Assembly: GCA_029582265.1 (NCBI GenBank)
Contig: CM055816.1
Span: forward strand, 35,896,220-35,960,219
DNA: 64,000 nucleotides
From: Zoroaster sp. YZ-2022
Taxonomy: Eukaryota; Echinodermata; Asteroidea; Forcipulatida; Zoroasteridae
Reading direction: 5' to 3'
Part shown: positions 12,846 to 24,856 of the stretch, piece by piece
How the letters are laid out: each line of letters opens with the position of its first letter
Numbering within the stretch: the stretch's first letter is position 1
Notes under the pieces: model-generated
Database searches by the model: none
Told to the model about the DNA's origin: nothing
The model's input: the letters and a program-made list of their open reading frames with translations, nothing else
Made by a program: the position numbers and the translations under genes

Positions 12846-13286
12846 AGAATGTCGTATCCGGCCGCCACTTTTAAGGCTTTTTAAAATTTATTTTGCAACC
12901 ACTAACCAGTTAAAAAATCATTCTATCGATTTTTGGTGGTACGAAAGCGAAAACTATCTTTAAAAATCCACTTTTATGATGGTTTCGGACTTGATTCCCT
13001 TCTAAAAATCCTCCCTTCAGAAAATAGAAGGATCCTATTATAGTTGCCACTACGCATGTACAATGACTGTGTTGGTCACTAATTGTGGAGTTTACAAGAT
13101 CAGACTGACATGACTGAGGAAGTCATCGTATACCAAAAATGCATGATTTTTCATGAAATAAATATCCTGGAATAATTTGAAGTATATGTCCATCATCCTC
13201 CGTATGTTCTCCACCTTACCAGGTAGGTAAGATTACATTATTGGTTATATTTAATGAAAAATAGTGGCGGCCAGATACGACATTCT
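12846..13286 (+). mobile_element. MITE with GAATGTCGTATC..GGCCGCCAC terminal inverted repeats
   Basis: A 441-bp element whose left end (AGAATGTCGTATCCGG, 12846) and right end (CAGATACGACATTCT, to 13286) are inverted copies over about 23 bp with GGCCGCCAC included. A second copy in the opposite orientation is at 30626-31105, sharing internal sequence such as GCATGTACAATGACTGTG. No coding capacity is seen. The transposase family is not identifiable from the termini. Confidence 0.75.
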
Positions 13287-13770
13287 ACCCGTTTTTCCTC
13301 CATGACTCTTTTGAAATACTTAGTGGTAAATAGTCTGTAACGTTAGGAGAGTGACGCCTATAGGCATGAGTACAATTAGTTGAATTTAAAAAAAAATTAT
13401 GCTAACGTTAGATGTGTTACCAATAGGATGTACTCAGTGTAATATCTAATGTTAGCTCTGTGAAATTAAATAATTGATTAATTTAAACAAACAAATAGTC
13501 TGAACAGTGAACAACAATGTTTAAGGGCTGAAAACATTGAAAAATATACAGCTGGACATGTCTACCAATGTCATGCATGTATAATACATGCAGGTACTTT
13601 TGTAAATTATGTATGTCACCAATATTCTCCGACAAGTCAGAGTTTATTAGCAAGGTACATTTTAAATAATTTTGGTTGACACTAATAATATTTAACAACA
13701 ATCATGACATTTAGGGAGAAACTTGTACATGGCTTTGCATGGGTGAAGATAAGTAAGACTAATTGCAGTG

Positions 13771-13905
13771 ACACCATGTGAAATACGCTGGTGAGTAGTA
13801 ATTAGTTCTGAAAAGAACTAGAGGTTTACAACCTGACATTTCGATCAGTATGCTCTGATCGTCCTCAGGTTACTACTCAATAGAAAATTTCACATGGTGT
13901 CACGC
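13771..13905 (-). other. Foldback element with hammerhead-ribozyme-like core
   Basis: Outer inverted repeats are GACACCATGTGAAAT / TTTCACATGGTGTC and GAGTAGTAA / TTACTACTC. On the minus strand the centre reads CTGAGGA (13862-13868 complement), a 6-bp stem GATCAG/CTGATC, then GAAA (13839-13842 complement) and a small hairpin AGGTT/AACCT. This matches the CUGANGA..stem II..GAAA layout of a hammerhead, except for one extra base before stem II. Penelope-like elements are known to carry such ribozymes. Activity is not implied. Confidence 0.4.
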
Positions 13906-14044
13906 GTATAGTCTTACTATCATGAAATTTAACGAATATCATTTATGATACATTTCAGAATTTGTGATCACATGAAATCATGAAATGGTTTTGAATACAA
14001 CAAAATAAAACATGCTTATTTTGAGTTTAATTTTCTTTTCACAG

Positions 14045-14137
14045 CTGATCTTCCTAGATGGAACTCCCTCAATTCTGGTGTGGCGATGGTTTGATCACTG
14101 TATGGGAACGTTGCAAACAGTAGGATTAGCTGCAAAG
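14045..14137 (+). CDS. Internal exon of a host gene, product unknown
   Basis: A strong acceptor (TTTTCTTTTCACAG, ending 14044) precedes 93 open bases (31 codons, beginning LIFLDGTPS and ending TVGLAAK) and a donor AAAG/GTAATAG at 14138. The exon is phase 0 at both ends. The next exon at 14645 continues in the same phase and ends at a stop, which supports both calls. I do not recognise the protein. Confidence 0.5.
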
Positions 14138-14644
14138 GTAATAGTTATGTCATATTAGGAAACAGTCCGGCAATGGGTTAGAAATGAACAGACTTTACAG
14201 ATATTTTTATTGTTTTAAGTAGCAAACTCTTTGTATGTGTAAAACTGTACCATGAAATTGCTGTAAAGGAAGTTACAACAATGGTAAATCTAAAACCTAT
14301 AAATCAATCATCCTGAGAAATGATTTGGTTTTCATGTTAGAGAAAGAGAGAATCGTTGTCAAAACGGAAAAAACATGCAACAGTTTTTGTTTATATTTTT
14401 ACAAGGATGTGTTAGTACCATATACCAATGTACATGTACATTCCCTTTATTTTATATTGCATTTTAGATATATGGACCCCAAAATGTAAGTAAATAGGCC
14501 CTGAACTATTTGACCAATGAAAGGTTTTCTAGAGATTTGATGTAACAATGAAAAACCACAAATAATACACGAGTAGTGCATCCCATGTGTATGTATACAT
14601 ACATGTACATATGTGTAAAACAATGTTTTTTCTTATTTTGACAG

Positions 14645-14707
14645 AACTTTATGCATGCCCTTATTCCTGAGTATTGTGGTGGTGTGATGGCACTGCATGA
14701 TGCTTAA
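14645..14707 (+). CDS. Terminal exon of the same host gene
   Basis: Acceptor TTTTCTTATTTTGACAG ends at 14644. Twenty codons (starting NFMHALIPE, ending MALHDA) run to TAA at 14705-14707. The phase matches the donor at 14138. The following 650 bp look like a 3' UTR, with AATAAA at 15367-15372. The protein family is unknown to me. Confidence 0.5.
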   Translation, partial: NFMHALIPEYCGGVMALHDA

Positions 14708-15822
14708 CAACTTTTGCAGAGGATCTTTCATTCCGTGAACTTCACGTCCTGCCATGTTGAATTCAGTATGTACCAGCTTGCCACCTTATGGCACCTCAGT
14801 AGACCAATTTCTACTTCATGCATACATGTAAATGTAGCTTTGGGCCGATGTTGATTCCAGAGGAAACTTCAGTAAATTCAGTAAATCAGGAATTACAATG
14901 TCTGTGTCTAAACAGCATGGAGTCAGGAGTTGAACAATTGTAATATCTTGAGTGTAGGAAAAACTTGAACGATTTCTGTGTAAAAGAGGATGTGAATGAT
15001 AAATCTGATGTCGCGTACATCTGCAAACATTTGAACTAAACCTGTCCTAAATCAGTGCACTATGACATTCAAGTTAATCATCATTGCCAAAGGCCTGATT
15101 TGCATCTAAGGGCTCTGCTCTCTTATTTTCGTCCTTTTTGGAGCTAAACACTGTTCATCAGTACATCATTGTTATGATTAAAAAATATTCTTGAAAATAT
15201 TTTTCTGTGTACTCACCCTAGGCCCAATATCAGTGCTGCTTATTTTATAGTTATACCCATGAACTTGTTTTTGTGTGGGCTGGGTGAAACAACTTTTGTA
15301 GTATCAAAAACGTAAGCACTTAATGTGATTAAACTTGCCAGGTTAATTTATGATGTATTATTTGAAAATAAAGGGTTTTATGCACTGTTCAGTACCTGAA
15401 AGTTATGTTCGCATAAAGACTGCAGACTAGATTGAGGTAATCAAAGACAGATATGACATGTGAATATAAAGATTGTACCCATCTCTACCAAACATCTCAA
15501 AATTAACATGTGACAATGTTGCCAGAGAAAATATTACAGGGCTGTGATTCCTTTTTAAAAATTACTATTTTTGTGATAGTAAAAACAAAACAACTGAAAG
15601 TTAGGAAAAGAAAATTGAAATAAATGTAAGAAGATGTGAATCCAAAGTATTCCCATGACTTATTTATTGTTTGCCCCAGTGGCAGTACTGTACATGCCAT
15701 CACCAAGAACTTGGGGGGAGGGGGCAGACATTTTATTTCAAAATTACCGATTCCAATGACAACCTCTGAATGTCACCCATTCTGAACTGTCACTAAATCG
15801 TACATACAGAGCGTACATTTAT
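14708..15822 (+). other. Probable 3' UTR and downstream intergenic DNA
   Basis: There are no further coding exons. AATAAA at 15367-15372 is a candidate polyadenylation signal for the gene ending at 14707. Beyond it no features are recognised up to repeat copy B. Confidence 0.35.
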
Positions 15823-16232
15823 TATAAATGCAAGACCATGTACACTCATTTCTAGATTGGTTACAAGTAGGTTAAACAGGTCAACAAAGTGGTTTCAATT
15901 GATTGTGGGGGTGTGGGAGTGTGTAACCACAAAAGTCAAGTCATGAAACCCAACAGACAGTTAAAATAAATATGTATTTCATAAACACCCATACAACTCT
16001 TTGATTATTTCAATGTCTAACAATTTATGCTTACAAAATGGCATCCTGATCTTTAGGTTGTAATTCTGTAATATGGATGCAGCTACAGACATTTTGCCAA
16101 TCATATGTACAACCTTGAAAATGTAAAAATCAATGTAAATTTGTTTTCAAATTTTATAAATTATTTTTAATTATTTGCAGTATAGGTGAAAATAAAGACA
16201 GTTTGTAAGCATGTCAATAAGGAGATGCTTGA
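15823..16232 (+). repeat. Dispersed repeat, copy B
   Basis: It matches copy A and copy C (CCATGTACACTCATT start, G-rich tract at about 15904, AAAGTCAAGTCATGAAACC). It ends abruptly at GCTTGATTAC where Helitron-like sequence begins. Confidence 0.75.
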
Positions 16233-17296
16233 TTACCTTTACTTCCTCCAGACACCTAGTGTTTGTTCAAACAAACCACTTCAGCTCTATTTTGTTTTGT
16301 TTACTTCTTAGGTGTTCGGGCATGTGCCCGAAACACCTATTGTGTTTTGTACGTTTTTTATTTTTTATTTTATTTTTTTTACTTCTTCTACTTATCCCCG
16401 ACGTCTGTCCGCAAAAAAACACATAATTGCAAACTTCACAAGAACTTGAAACTTGGCATGTACTTAGAACTTAACAAGTAGATGAAACACGAGGATGTGG
16501 GCCCCAATTTAACCTTACTTCCTGCCCAAACAGGAAGTCAAAGTTTAATATGTAAAAAAATCATATCTCAACAACCACAAGAGGTAAATTCACAATTTCT
16601 GTACCATTGTACAGATCGTTAATTGTCAAAAAATATTTACAAAAAGGTGACCCCAATTTGACCTCATTTCCTGTCCAAACCGGAAGTCAAAGTTTAATAT
16701 TTAAGAAAAATCATATCTCAACAACCACAAGTGGTAAATTTACAATTTTTGTACCATTGTACAGACCGTTAATTGTCAAAAAATATTTACAAAAAGGTGA
16801 CCCCAATTTGACCTTACTTCCTGTCAATACCGGAAGTCAAAGTTTAATATATAAAAAAATCATATCTCAACAACCACAAGAGGTAAATTCACAATTTTGT
16901 ACCATTGTACAGATCGTTAATTGTCAAAAAATATTTACAAAAAGGTGACCCCAATTTGACCTTACTTCCTGTCCAAACCGGAAGTCAAAGTTTAATATTT
17001 ATAAAATCATATCTCAACAACCACAAGAGGTAAATTTACATTTTTGGCACCATTGTATAGATTAATTGTCGAAAAATATTTACAAAAGGTGACTAATTTG
17101 AGCCTTACTTCCTGTCAAACCGGGAAGTCAAAGTTTAATATTTAAAACAAAATCTTCCACGAGAGGTAAATTCACAATCTTTGCACCATTGTACAGATCG
17201 TTGGTGTCACAAAATATTTAAACAAAGTTGACTATTTGACCTCAATTCCTCCCGAACACCTAGAGTTTGTGTCAAGACAAACTCTGAATCTCTAGT
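16233..17296 (+). mobile_element. Helitron-like element with compensated 3' hairpin
   Basis: It begins with a decayed 3' end of a preceding copy (AGTGTTTGTTCAAACAAACC, about 16258), then the 5' hairpin at about 16310, the leader and about five 148-bp units. The 3' end is stem AGAGTTTGT / ACAAACTCT with a GTGTCAAG-type loop, then GAATCT and CTAG (17292-17295), T. Both stem arms differ from the other copies at paired positions, so pairing is preserved. Confidence 0.6.
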
Positions 17297-20200
17297 TGTT
17301 ATTATTTTTTGCTATAGCAGTACTGGCATTTTCAGTCCAAAGAGAAGGGTGTACCTTTCCAATCCATGTCAGTTAAACAACATTTATTTAAATCTAAGCC
17401 CCTTACTCCTATTTTCAATCTTAAATCTTTTTTTTTTAGAAAGGGACATAAACATCTTGCAACTTCAGTTATGCAGAATTGATGCTGGGTGTGATTTTTG
17501 ACATAATGAAGCACCAGTCGTCAGTCAATGGAATTAGTAATACGATTAAACAGCTGCTCACTAGTCCATTCATAAAAAACAGCCTTACGTAGTTCGGAGC
17601 GGATCACTATATTCCGATGTATTGTTGTTTGTTTTTTATTGTTTCTGGAAACCGCTGAATACCCTCCTTGGGGGTGGTGTTATTCTTTACTAGAAGTGTT
17701 CAATAGTATTAAATTTGTGACAATTGTTCTTGTACAATAAAAACACCACTGCAACAGTCCTTAGTATTGGCAAACATTCAGTTACAACCATTAATTTGTT
17801 TCCCAATTTTTGTTGCATACAATTGATATTATACATGTACATGTATTTCACAAAAGGCAGGACACTGAATTTTGTGGATCCCATGATATTTTTATAGCTG
17901 AGGGTATAGTTACAGTGGTGTCATATACTGTTTGTATCCCTATCCAGTTTACATGTGTGATTTTACTAACAAAACATACACATGTAATAATGTACTAGAA
18001 ATCAATATGTGGACTACATGTAGTTGGTTTAAAATGTAAAATCATGATTTATTTCATTTGAAGTTGACATAATGACGAAAGTTCTTTTTGTATTTCATGT
18101 TTAACATACAAACACCATGCATCGATTAAAAAACAATAATTGGGCCCCAAAGTTCAGTGTGTACATTTACTAAGGACTCTAACACTAAAATATAACACCA
18201 TTGAGATAATCTCTTATTTTTTTGGTAGTGGTTAAGAAGTAAACAAAACCTGTGAAAGTTTCAGCTCCTTTTTATTTAGTATCTAAATATTTTGCCTGGA
18301 TTTTAAATAAATTAAATTAAATTGTATTGTTAGAAAATATGTCAGATAGAGTAAATTCTGAGAATGTTTTGTACCATTACCATCTTATAAGCAAAGTATG
18401 CATTTAGAATAATAATTCATTGAGTTCGTTTTGTTTTTGTTTATTACCAATCATACCCCTTTTTAATGGAGACGTAAATCATTGGTTTTGGGGACAGGTA
18501 AATTGTATTCCAATCCTGTAGTTTTCAAAGGGACATATCATAAATCTAACCAGTGGAAATTTCATCACAATAGGTGCTCGTTTTGAAAACTGTAGTGAAT
18601 AATTGTTTCATGTTTTGTGATAGTTTTGTACATGTTTATGTGACAGTTTAGTCAAATTGCCTGTGCTCAACCAAATTTAATATTTTTACATGGATTAGTT
18701 GGCAACATATCATTTACAAAGTATTTTACATCTTTTAAGCTTTTAATATCATGTCTTATTTTTTGTTTATTATATGTTCTATGCACAAATACCATACATA
18801 GGTTGCATTGTTTTTACTTTTTGAAACAGTTTACAAGAAATTTTCTTGCTGTAATCAGCTGGAGGAGTAAACAACTTAAGATGGGCAAAGTATGGATCAG
18901 AGAAAAAATTACCTGGTTCAGCTCAGTCAAATTTACCAATCGAAACATGGCACTATGGAAAATTCATTTTGTATTTGCAACTCGAGTACAAAATTGTATA
19001 AATAAATGCACTCTCCAAGTATGTTATAAAGTAACTAGTCTATCATTGTGCACCCTCCTACTGTAGCTGAACTTTTGTAGCAAGTAGCTACAGTGGTCAA
19101 ATCAATCAACTGACTGTTTTGACTGTTGAACTGTGGTCACTGCAAACAGGAGAATCGTTAACTGGTTCAAATGTCATTTCACCACCCTCAACAATAACGC
19201 TTTTACTAGTCAAAAATAGCCAACTCATTTTGGTTGTAGCAACACACACACAGTGTATGTACATGTGTATAATGTACAATGTACAGTAGTACATTACATG
19301 TACATAACATTAGCAGCAAGATTACCAGGCTGGCCTGCTGGCGATTTTTCCAGCGCGGTGAAGGCCATCATTTGCATTTTTCCTTTCTATTGGATGTGCT
19401 TGCAGAACTTTGTGTTCCAGTGCAGTTTTGTGCATGCTGCGCTGCTGACACTTATGTAGTGAGCGCGTCTAATGCCGCTGCCCTGCATGCATGGTGAATC
19501 TATAAAACAATACGGAATTAAATAGTAATAATACTATATCATCACTGGACTGTGGTGTGCACGTCTCACGGTAGATGACTGCCCTTATTTGAAGGTAAAT
19601 TGCTTTGGTTCTAATGCAAAACTAAAAGCTGTATTATATAAATTATAAAAGTAACTTTGATTAATTTGAACACGAAGCTGCCTTAGCGATGGGGTGACAT
19701 TAATGTTTGCAAGCCTACACATGTACACTAGACACTCATGCAGTGACTATACAGTCATGAGGCCTACTGTACTTTTATATTGAAAAATATCTGCCTGCAG
19801 TGCGCTTTTACAGCCAGTCCTACAGTAGTAGTAGTCGTATGGCAAGGTTGGTAATCAATAATGACATAGACTTTATAAGAAAGTTAACAAGTATATTTAC
19901 CCATGGTGGTGGGTAAAAATAGACGTTATGATTATCTTTTGTTTCCACACTTACTAATAATCACACATTTTAACAGTTTGTTATTGGATTGGCAAAATCT
20001 TATTTGAAATTTACACAAGGTTTAATTTTTATATGTTTTAAATTAAAACAAAACATCAGCAAGTTTAATACATTTAAACTAACATTTCCCCTCCTCATTT
20101 TTGCACAATTTATCAAGGAATTTCTACCTGAGGATATGACTACAAAATATGTGACTATGAAGAAAACAGAGCAGTCAATTCAAGGCAGTGGTCAGACTAC

Positions 20201-21610
20201 CACTTTCAGTCAGAGAAGATGTAGAAAAATAATGGTTCCAAATGTTGCAGACCAAGTCATGCACAACGTGGAGAGTTGAAAAAGAACATACAAAAACAAC
20301 ACTGGAGAAGGGACCAGGAGGAAGAATGATTACAGGGTGAGTTTGTAGAGGTTCTGCAGGTTTTTTAGTTTTCCCCTCAACTGGTAATACTGTGGTATTG
20401 TTAACTCACGTTACCATGATTACAGTCAGTTGTGGTTTATAAACTGGTTCCTTTTTACACATTGCAGCAACAAGCAATTATGTGTATAACATGTTTTTTC
20501 TTTAAACTATTTAACTTGCATCTTTCACAAACCATTACTCCATAATAACATAAAGTTGAGGTATAAATTAAATGAACATCATACACTAATTAAAATAAAA
20601 AAATTAAAGTTTGAATGAGTTACATGCCTAAATTTTCAGATTACAGTTTACACCAGATTTTAGTTTCAGACTGTGATCCATTGTCTATTTGATCATTTTA
20701 GGTTGACTATCGATGTCAACACAACACGGCAAGATCCAAAACTGCAGACAAAGAGCTGGCTCCAAAAACACTTTTGCACTACTGGCAGTGTTTATTTTGG
20801 TGACAAAACGGTGTGGAGATAAAGGGAAGAATCAGGTAATTACATTGTTATTTTTATAATAGTATGTAGTGTGATACTCGCTACTGTAACACTTAGGTTT
20901 GTATTGGGGTCACAATCAAGTAGTATTATGTATCCTCAATTTACCATAAATGACGCACCTAAGGTTATATAATCAACTGGACGGTAACTTACAAATGAAA
21001 TTAGCAGTTTGGTGTTTCAGTTTGTTTCAGTGAAGGATTCTCTTGTAAAATGCGGAATTTCAATGCATGAGTCATACGCGTGGACGTCTTGAGCGCCGTT
21101 TTTGAGACGCACAGAATTGTAGTCATCAGAAAATTGATGTTGGTATAATGACTCACCCCAAACTGTTAAAAGTTTATGGGGCACAGAAAATGTACTCAAG
21201 AAGAAAAACAGTTGAATCATGCTTCATCTTATTCCAGATGGTTGTAAATTGTTTTAATCTTGAAAATAAAATATTGTTTTCGATTTTTAAAATAAAATGG
21301 TATAATTTGGAGAAGTTCTGAAAACTTTTAATCAATATTCTTGAAAGACCAATAAAATGGAAGGTGGTTAAAATTTTTGAAAAAAGTACTTTAAAAACTT
21401 TGAAATGTGTAAAAATGCTGTTAAAATTTGTCAAATAAAGATTTCTTTCATAACCATGATATTAATGTTTCATTTTCTCAATAATTTTCCACTACCGTCG
21501 AAATAAGCACCAACGAATTAAGTAGTCTTCGTTCCTTCTTCTATAAGGAATGTGTCTATTTGAGGATCAGTATTTCTTTAAAAATCATTGCAAATACAAA
21601 GCATTCATAT
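17297..21610. other. Unassigned intergenic or intronic DNA
   Basis: No convincing exon, RNA gene or complete mobile element. There are ACATGTAC-rich palindromic stretches near 19240-19310 and a spliced-exon-like but unsupported open stretch near 20100-20279. Short open frames here lack codon or family evidence. Confidence 0.5.
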
Positions 21611-22380
21611 TGTAACGAAATGGTAGCCTTGGTGCTTGTGTGTTGGGCGCGCCATGGTGCTTAGGCGCGCCGTAGTAACAGCATGCGCCTTAGGTCGGGC
21701 ATGTGTTGCTTGCGCTGTGGTGGGCCGCGCGCGGCTCGGTCAGTTGGCCAGAGCGAGACAGAGGAGCACGGACTTGCCAGGAGCGCTTCAAACGTAAGTT
21801 CCGTGGGACGAGGATCTTGCAGTTCGTTGTCAGGGGACAGCGCGAAGGTAGTTTAGCAGGGGCGGCTACTGGTTGGCGGGTGTGCTTTCAGGGGAACAGC
21901 ACACGGATAGCTTAGCTGGGCGGCTATCAGGATATTTTTGACGGCGTGACTTTGTCGAAGGTAATTCTGTGGCATTCAGCACTTGGACTCCAGTTAAGTT
22001 ATAGTTTCCCACTCACCTTAAGTAATTCATATTCACCTTAGGTAATTCTTACTCACCTTAAGTGAATTCATATTCTCCTTAAGTAATTACACTTCGCCTT
22101 CAGTAATTTTATATGCACTGAGGAGGGTTCCAATCGATTGCTTTCAGGGACAAACTTTTCTGCCTTGAGGGAGCTCCTTATTATTTATTGAATAAATAAG
22201 TTTAAATTTGAGTTTGCCTCCGTGTTACTTTTTATGTCTGTCTCGTCTTGTCTAAGTTTAGAGTGGTGTCACGTGCGGCGATAAACCTTGGTCTCCATAG
22301 GACCCTGCCTTCAGAGTACCGGCTGGACTGCCGCTCGCCAGGAACGGTTACGGGTTTCGCCAATGGTGTCAGGAAGTGGG
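21611..22380 (+). mobile_element. Possible LTR and primer-binding site of an LTR retrotransposon
   Basis: TGTAACG at 21611 and GTGTTAC at 22222-22228 form matching LTR-like ends around 620 bp, with AATAAATAAG near 22190 as a polyadenylation site. Downstream TGGTGTCAGGAAGTGGG (22364-22380) resembles a tRNA primer-binding site, but it is about 135 bp past the putative LTR end, so the boundary is uncertain. The body would fall in the assembly gap. GC content is much higher than in the flanks. Confidence 0.35.
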
Positions 22381-22461
22381 ATAAGGCGTGACGACACCTT
22401 AGGGACAGGCTGGAACTGCACGAACAGTCATGGACCTGCAGGACTCAAAAGGGATGGGAGG

Positions 22462-22961
22462 NNNNNNNNNNNNNNNNNNNNNNNNNNNNNNNNNNNNNNN
22501 NNNNNNNNNNNNNNNNNNNNNNNNNNNNNNNNNNNNNNNNNNNNNNNNNNNNNNNNNNNNNNNNNNNNNNNNNNNNNNNNNNNNNNNNNNNNNNNNNNNN
22601 NNNNNNNNNNNNNNNNNNNNNNNNNNNNNNNNNNNNNNNNNNNNNNNNNNNNNNNNNNNNNNNNNNNNNNNNNNNNNNNNNNNNNNNNNNNNNNNNNNNN
22701 NNNNNNNNNNNNNNNNNNNNNNNNNNNNNNNNNNNNNNNNNNNNNNNNNNNNNNNNNNNNNNNNNNNNNNNNNNNNNNNNNNNNNNNNNNNNNNNNNNNN
22801 NNNNNNNNNNNNNNNNNNNNNNNNNNNNNNNNNNNNNNNNNNNNNNNNNNNNNNNNNNNNNNNNNNNNNNNNNNNNNNNNNNNNNNNNNNNNNNNNNNNN
22901 NNNNNNNNNNNNNNNNNNNNNNNNNNNNNNNNNNNNNNNNNNNNNNNNNNNNNNNNNNNNN
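22462..22961. other. Assembly gap of 500 N
   Basis: Exactly 500 N characters, a conventional scaffold spacer, so the true distance is unknown. Any reading frame through it is meaningless. Confidence 1.
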
Positions 22962-23769
22962 TAAACCATTTGTATTTTTATACCTCGATCATGTACTTTT
23001 TACTCAAACATTGTTTTGTTATAATACACCAGCTTTCCTTTTAACAAAAATCCTTTTTCATCTATATAATAATTATTGTACATATTACTTTGCTGGAATT
23101 TTTTACAGAATGTACCTTTCATAGTTTTAATTTTTATCACAATTTATACAATGTCATTTTCTGTAATGTTTGGTTTTTAAAAAATGTTTGGTTTTTAAAA
23201 ATGTTTCGAAATGAAGATTATATTTGAAAAGTCTCTCTCTTCTCTCTCTCTCTGTCTGACCCCTCTCGGTCCACCTTTCCCCCTCTTCGACCCACCTTGT
23301 GAACAGCTACTCCAATCTCTCTCTGATTGGAGGCAAGGTCTCTACCACTGTTCACGAGTGGGGTCCTCTCCCTTTCCTTTCCTTTTCTTTTCCTTTCTTT
23401 TCTTTCTCTTTGGGAGCCGCTGGAGTGGGTTTAAGACCCACACCAGTAATGCCAGTGGTTCCCCACCCCGGGAATCTTTAAGGGAGTCTGCTTACACCAT
23501 GGTGCTTGCAGTCTCCTTTAGAGGATCCTTCCTTTCCTTTCTCATCCTTTCTTCCACTCTACCTTTTGTTTATTTCGTTTTGTTTTGATCTTTTAATGTT
23601 TTTGTCTTTCTTTATTTAATGCATTGTTGTTATTACCTTCGTTAAACAAAGTTTACAGAGTTTTGTTACTTTTACAGTAATATTGAAACCACCATTTTTT
23701 GTTAAATATTGTTTTCTATTCTGTAATTTTGTATTGTTCTGCTTTGTAAATAAAGTTTTCTTTGAAAAG
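22962..23769. other. Pyrimidine-rich, unassigned sequence
   Basis: It contains CT-rich and TTTCC-rich microsatellites (23233-23252 and 23375-23410). The open frame across 23211-23588 is low complexity and is not accepted as a gene. Confidence 0.5.
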
Positions 23770-24460
23770 TCAAAGTCTCTCTCTCTCTCTCTCCCTCTCT
23801 GTGTGTGTGTGTGTGAACGTACACACCATTCGTTGTGGGGTCCAAAACACAATAGAACAATTGGACCCCACAAGGTAACTATAGAAAATCTTGTACCCCA
23901 CAGGAGAATTATATAGAAAAGGGATAATAGAACGAACAAAGGAATACCCCACAAATCAATGTGCGTGAGGGTGTGTGTGTGTGTGTGTGTGTGTGAACGT
24001 ACACACCTATTCGTTGTGGGGGTCCAAAACACAATAGAACAATTGGACCCCACAAGGTAACTATAGAAAATCTTGTACCCCACAGGAGAATTATAAGGAA
24101 AAGGGATAATAGAACGAACAAAGGAATACCCCACAAATCAATGTGCGTGAGGGTGTGTGTGTGTGTGTGTGTGTCCTTACACGCCATTCGTTGTGGGGTA
24201 CCAAACACAATGGAACAATGGTACCCCACAAAGAATCTATAGAAAATCTGGTACCCCACTGGAGAATTCTATAGAAAAGGGATAATAGAACGAACAAAGG
24301 AATACCCCACTTGTCAGCATATGTAAGTTTGTGTGTGTGTGTGTGTGAGTAAGCGTACCATTCATTGTGTGGACCTGAGAACAAAAGAGGTCCACACAAC
24401 GTATGGAGTGCTTGCGCTGTGTGGACTCGCACACGTCCACACAATGTTTTTGGACTTTGG
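23770..24460 (+). repeat. Tandem repeat, about 180-bp unit, four copies with GT microsatellites
   Basis: Units start near 23800, 23985, 24165 and 24340. Each has a (GT)n run, CATTCGTTGTGGGGT, an inverted partner ACCCCACAA about 40 bp on, ATAGAACGAACAAAGGAATA, and CCCCACAAATCAATG. The fourth unit is diverged (TGTGTGGACC / GGTCCACACA pairing is kept). The inverted GTGGGG/CCCCAC pair inside each unit suggests a short hairpin. Confidence 0.85.
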
Positions 24461-24756
24461 AAAAGTACGAATATCTCTGAAATTAGTGATTTGTCTAGGC
24501 AGGTTCTTTAACTTAAATCGAAGGATATTATTAAAAGGGAAAAATAGAACGAAAACCGCTCTCAAAACACTCTTCTGTGTGAAATGGGAACGTTTTTAAG
24601 AATTTCCTATCCTTAAGTACACGAGAACAAAGGAATGTCCACATAACGATAGCTACGCTTACCTGTGTGTGTGTGTGTGTGTGGCACGTGATGGTGAATG
24701 GACCAGTGAGAATTCGGCTCTCGATCATGAATATGTATGAGCTATAGTAATACGAT

Positions 24757-24856
24757 CTAAAATATTATATCCACCCAGAACCAGCGGAAGTAGCGTCTCC
24801 GATCGCTCTTTCTATTTATAGCAAAACCAGTAGCTAATTCAGCTTCAATATTATTC
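24757..24856 (-). pseudogene. Polinton pPolB relic, inner piece left of insertion
   Basis: On the minus strand the frame shows NNIEAELATG and, in a neighbouring frame, SAGSGW. These correspond to the DDIENVF..EGSGW region of the full-length pPolB at 48959-45348. It continues the relic at 26025-26220 once the 1.17-kb insertion is set aside. It is frameshifted and ends near 24757. Confidence 0.5.

Noticed and set aside
19989..20279. 96-codon plus-strand frame possibly an exon
   Set aside because: No credible acceptor/donor pair in phase and no recognised family; composition is ordinary AT-rich.
22288..23124. Long open frame across the N gap
   Set aside because: Most of it is translation of N; there is no coding evidence on either side.
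23616..24444. Overlapping minus-strand frames with FVRSIIPF repeats
   Set aside because: They follow the 180-bp tandem repeat and GT microsatellites exactly.
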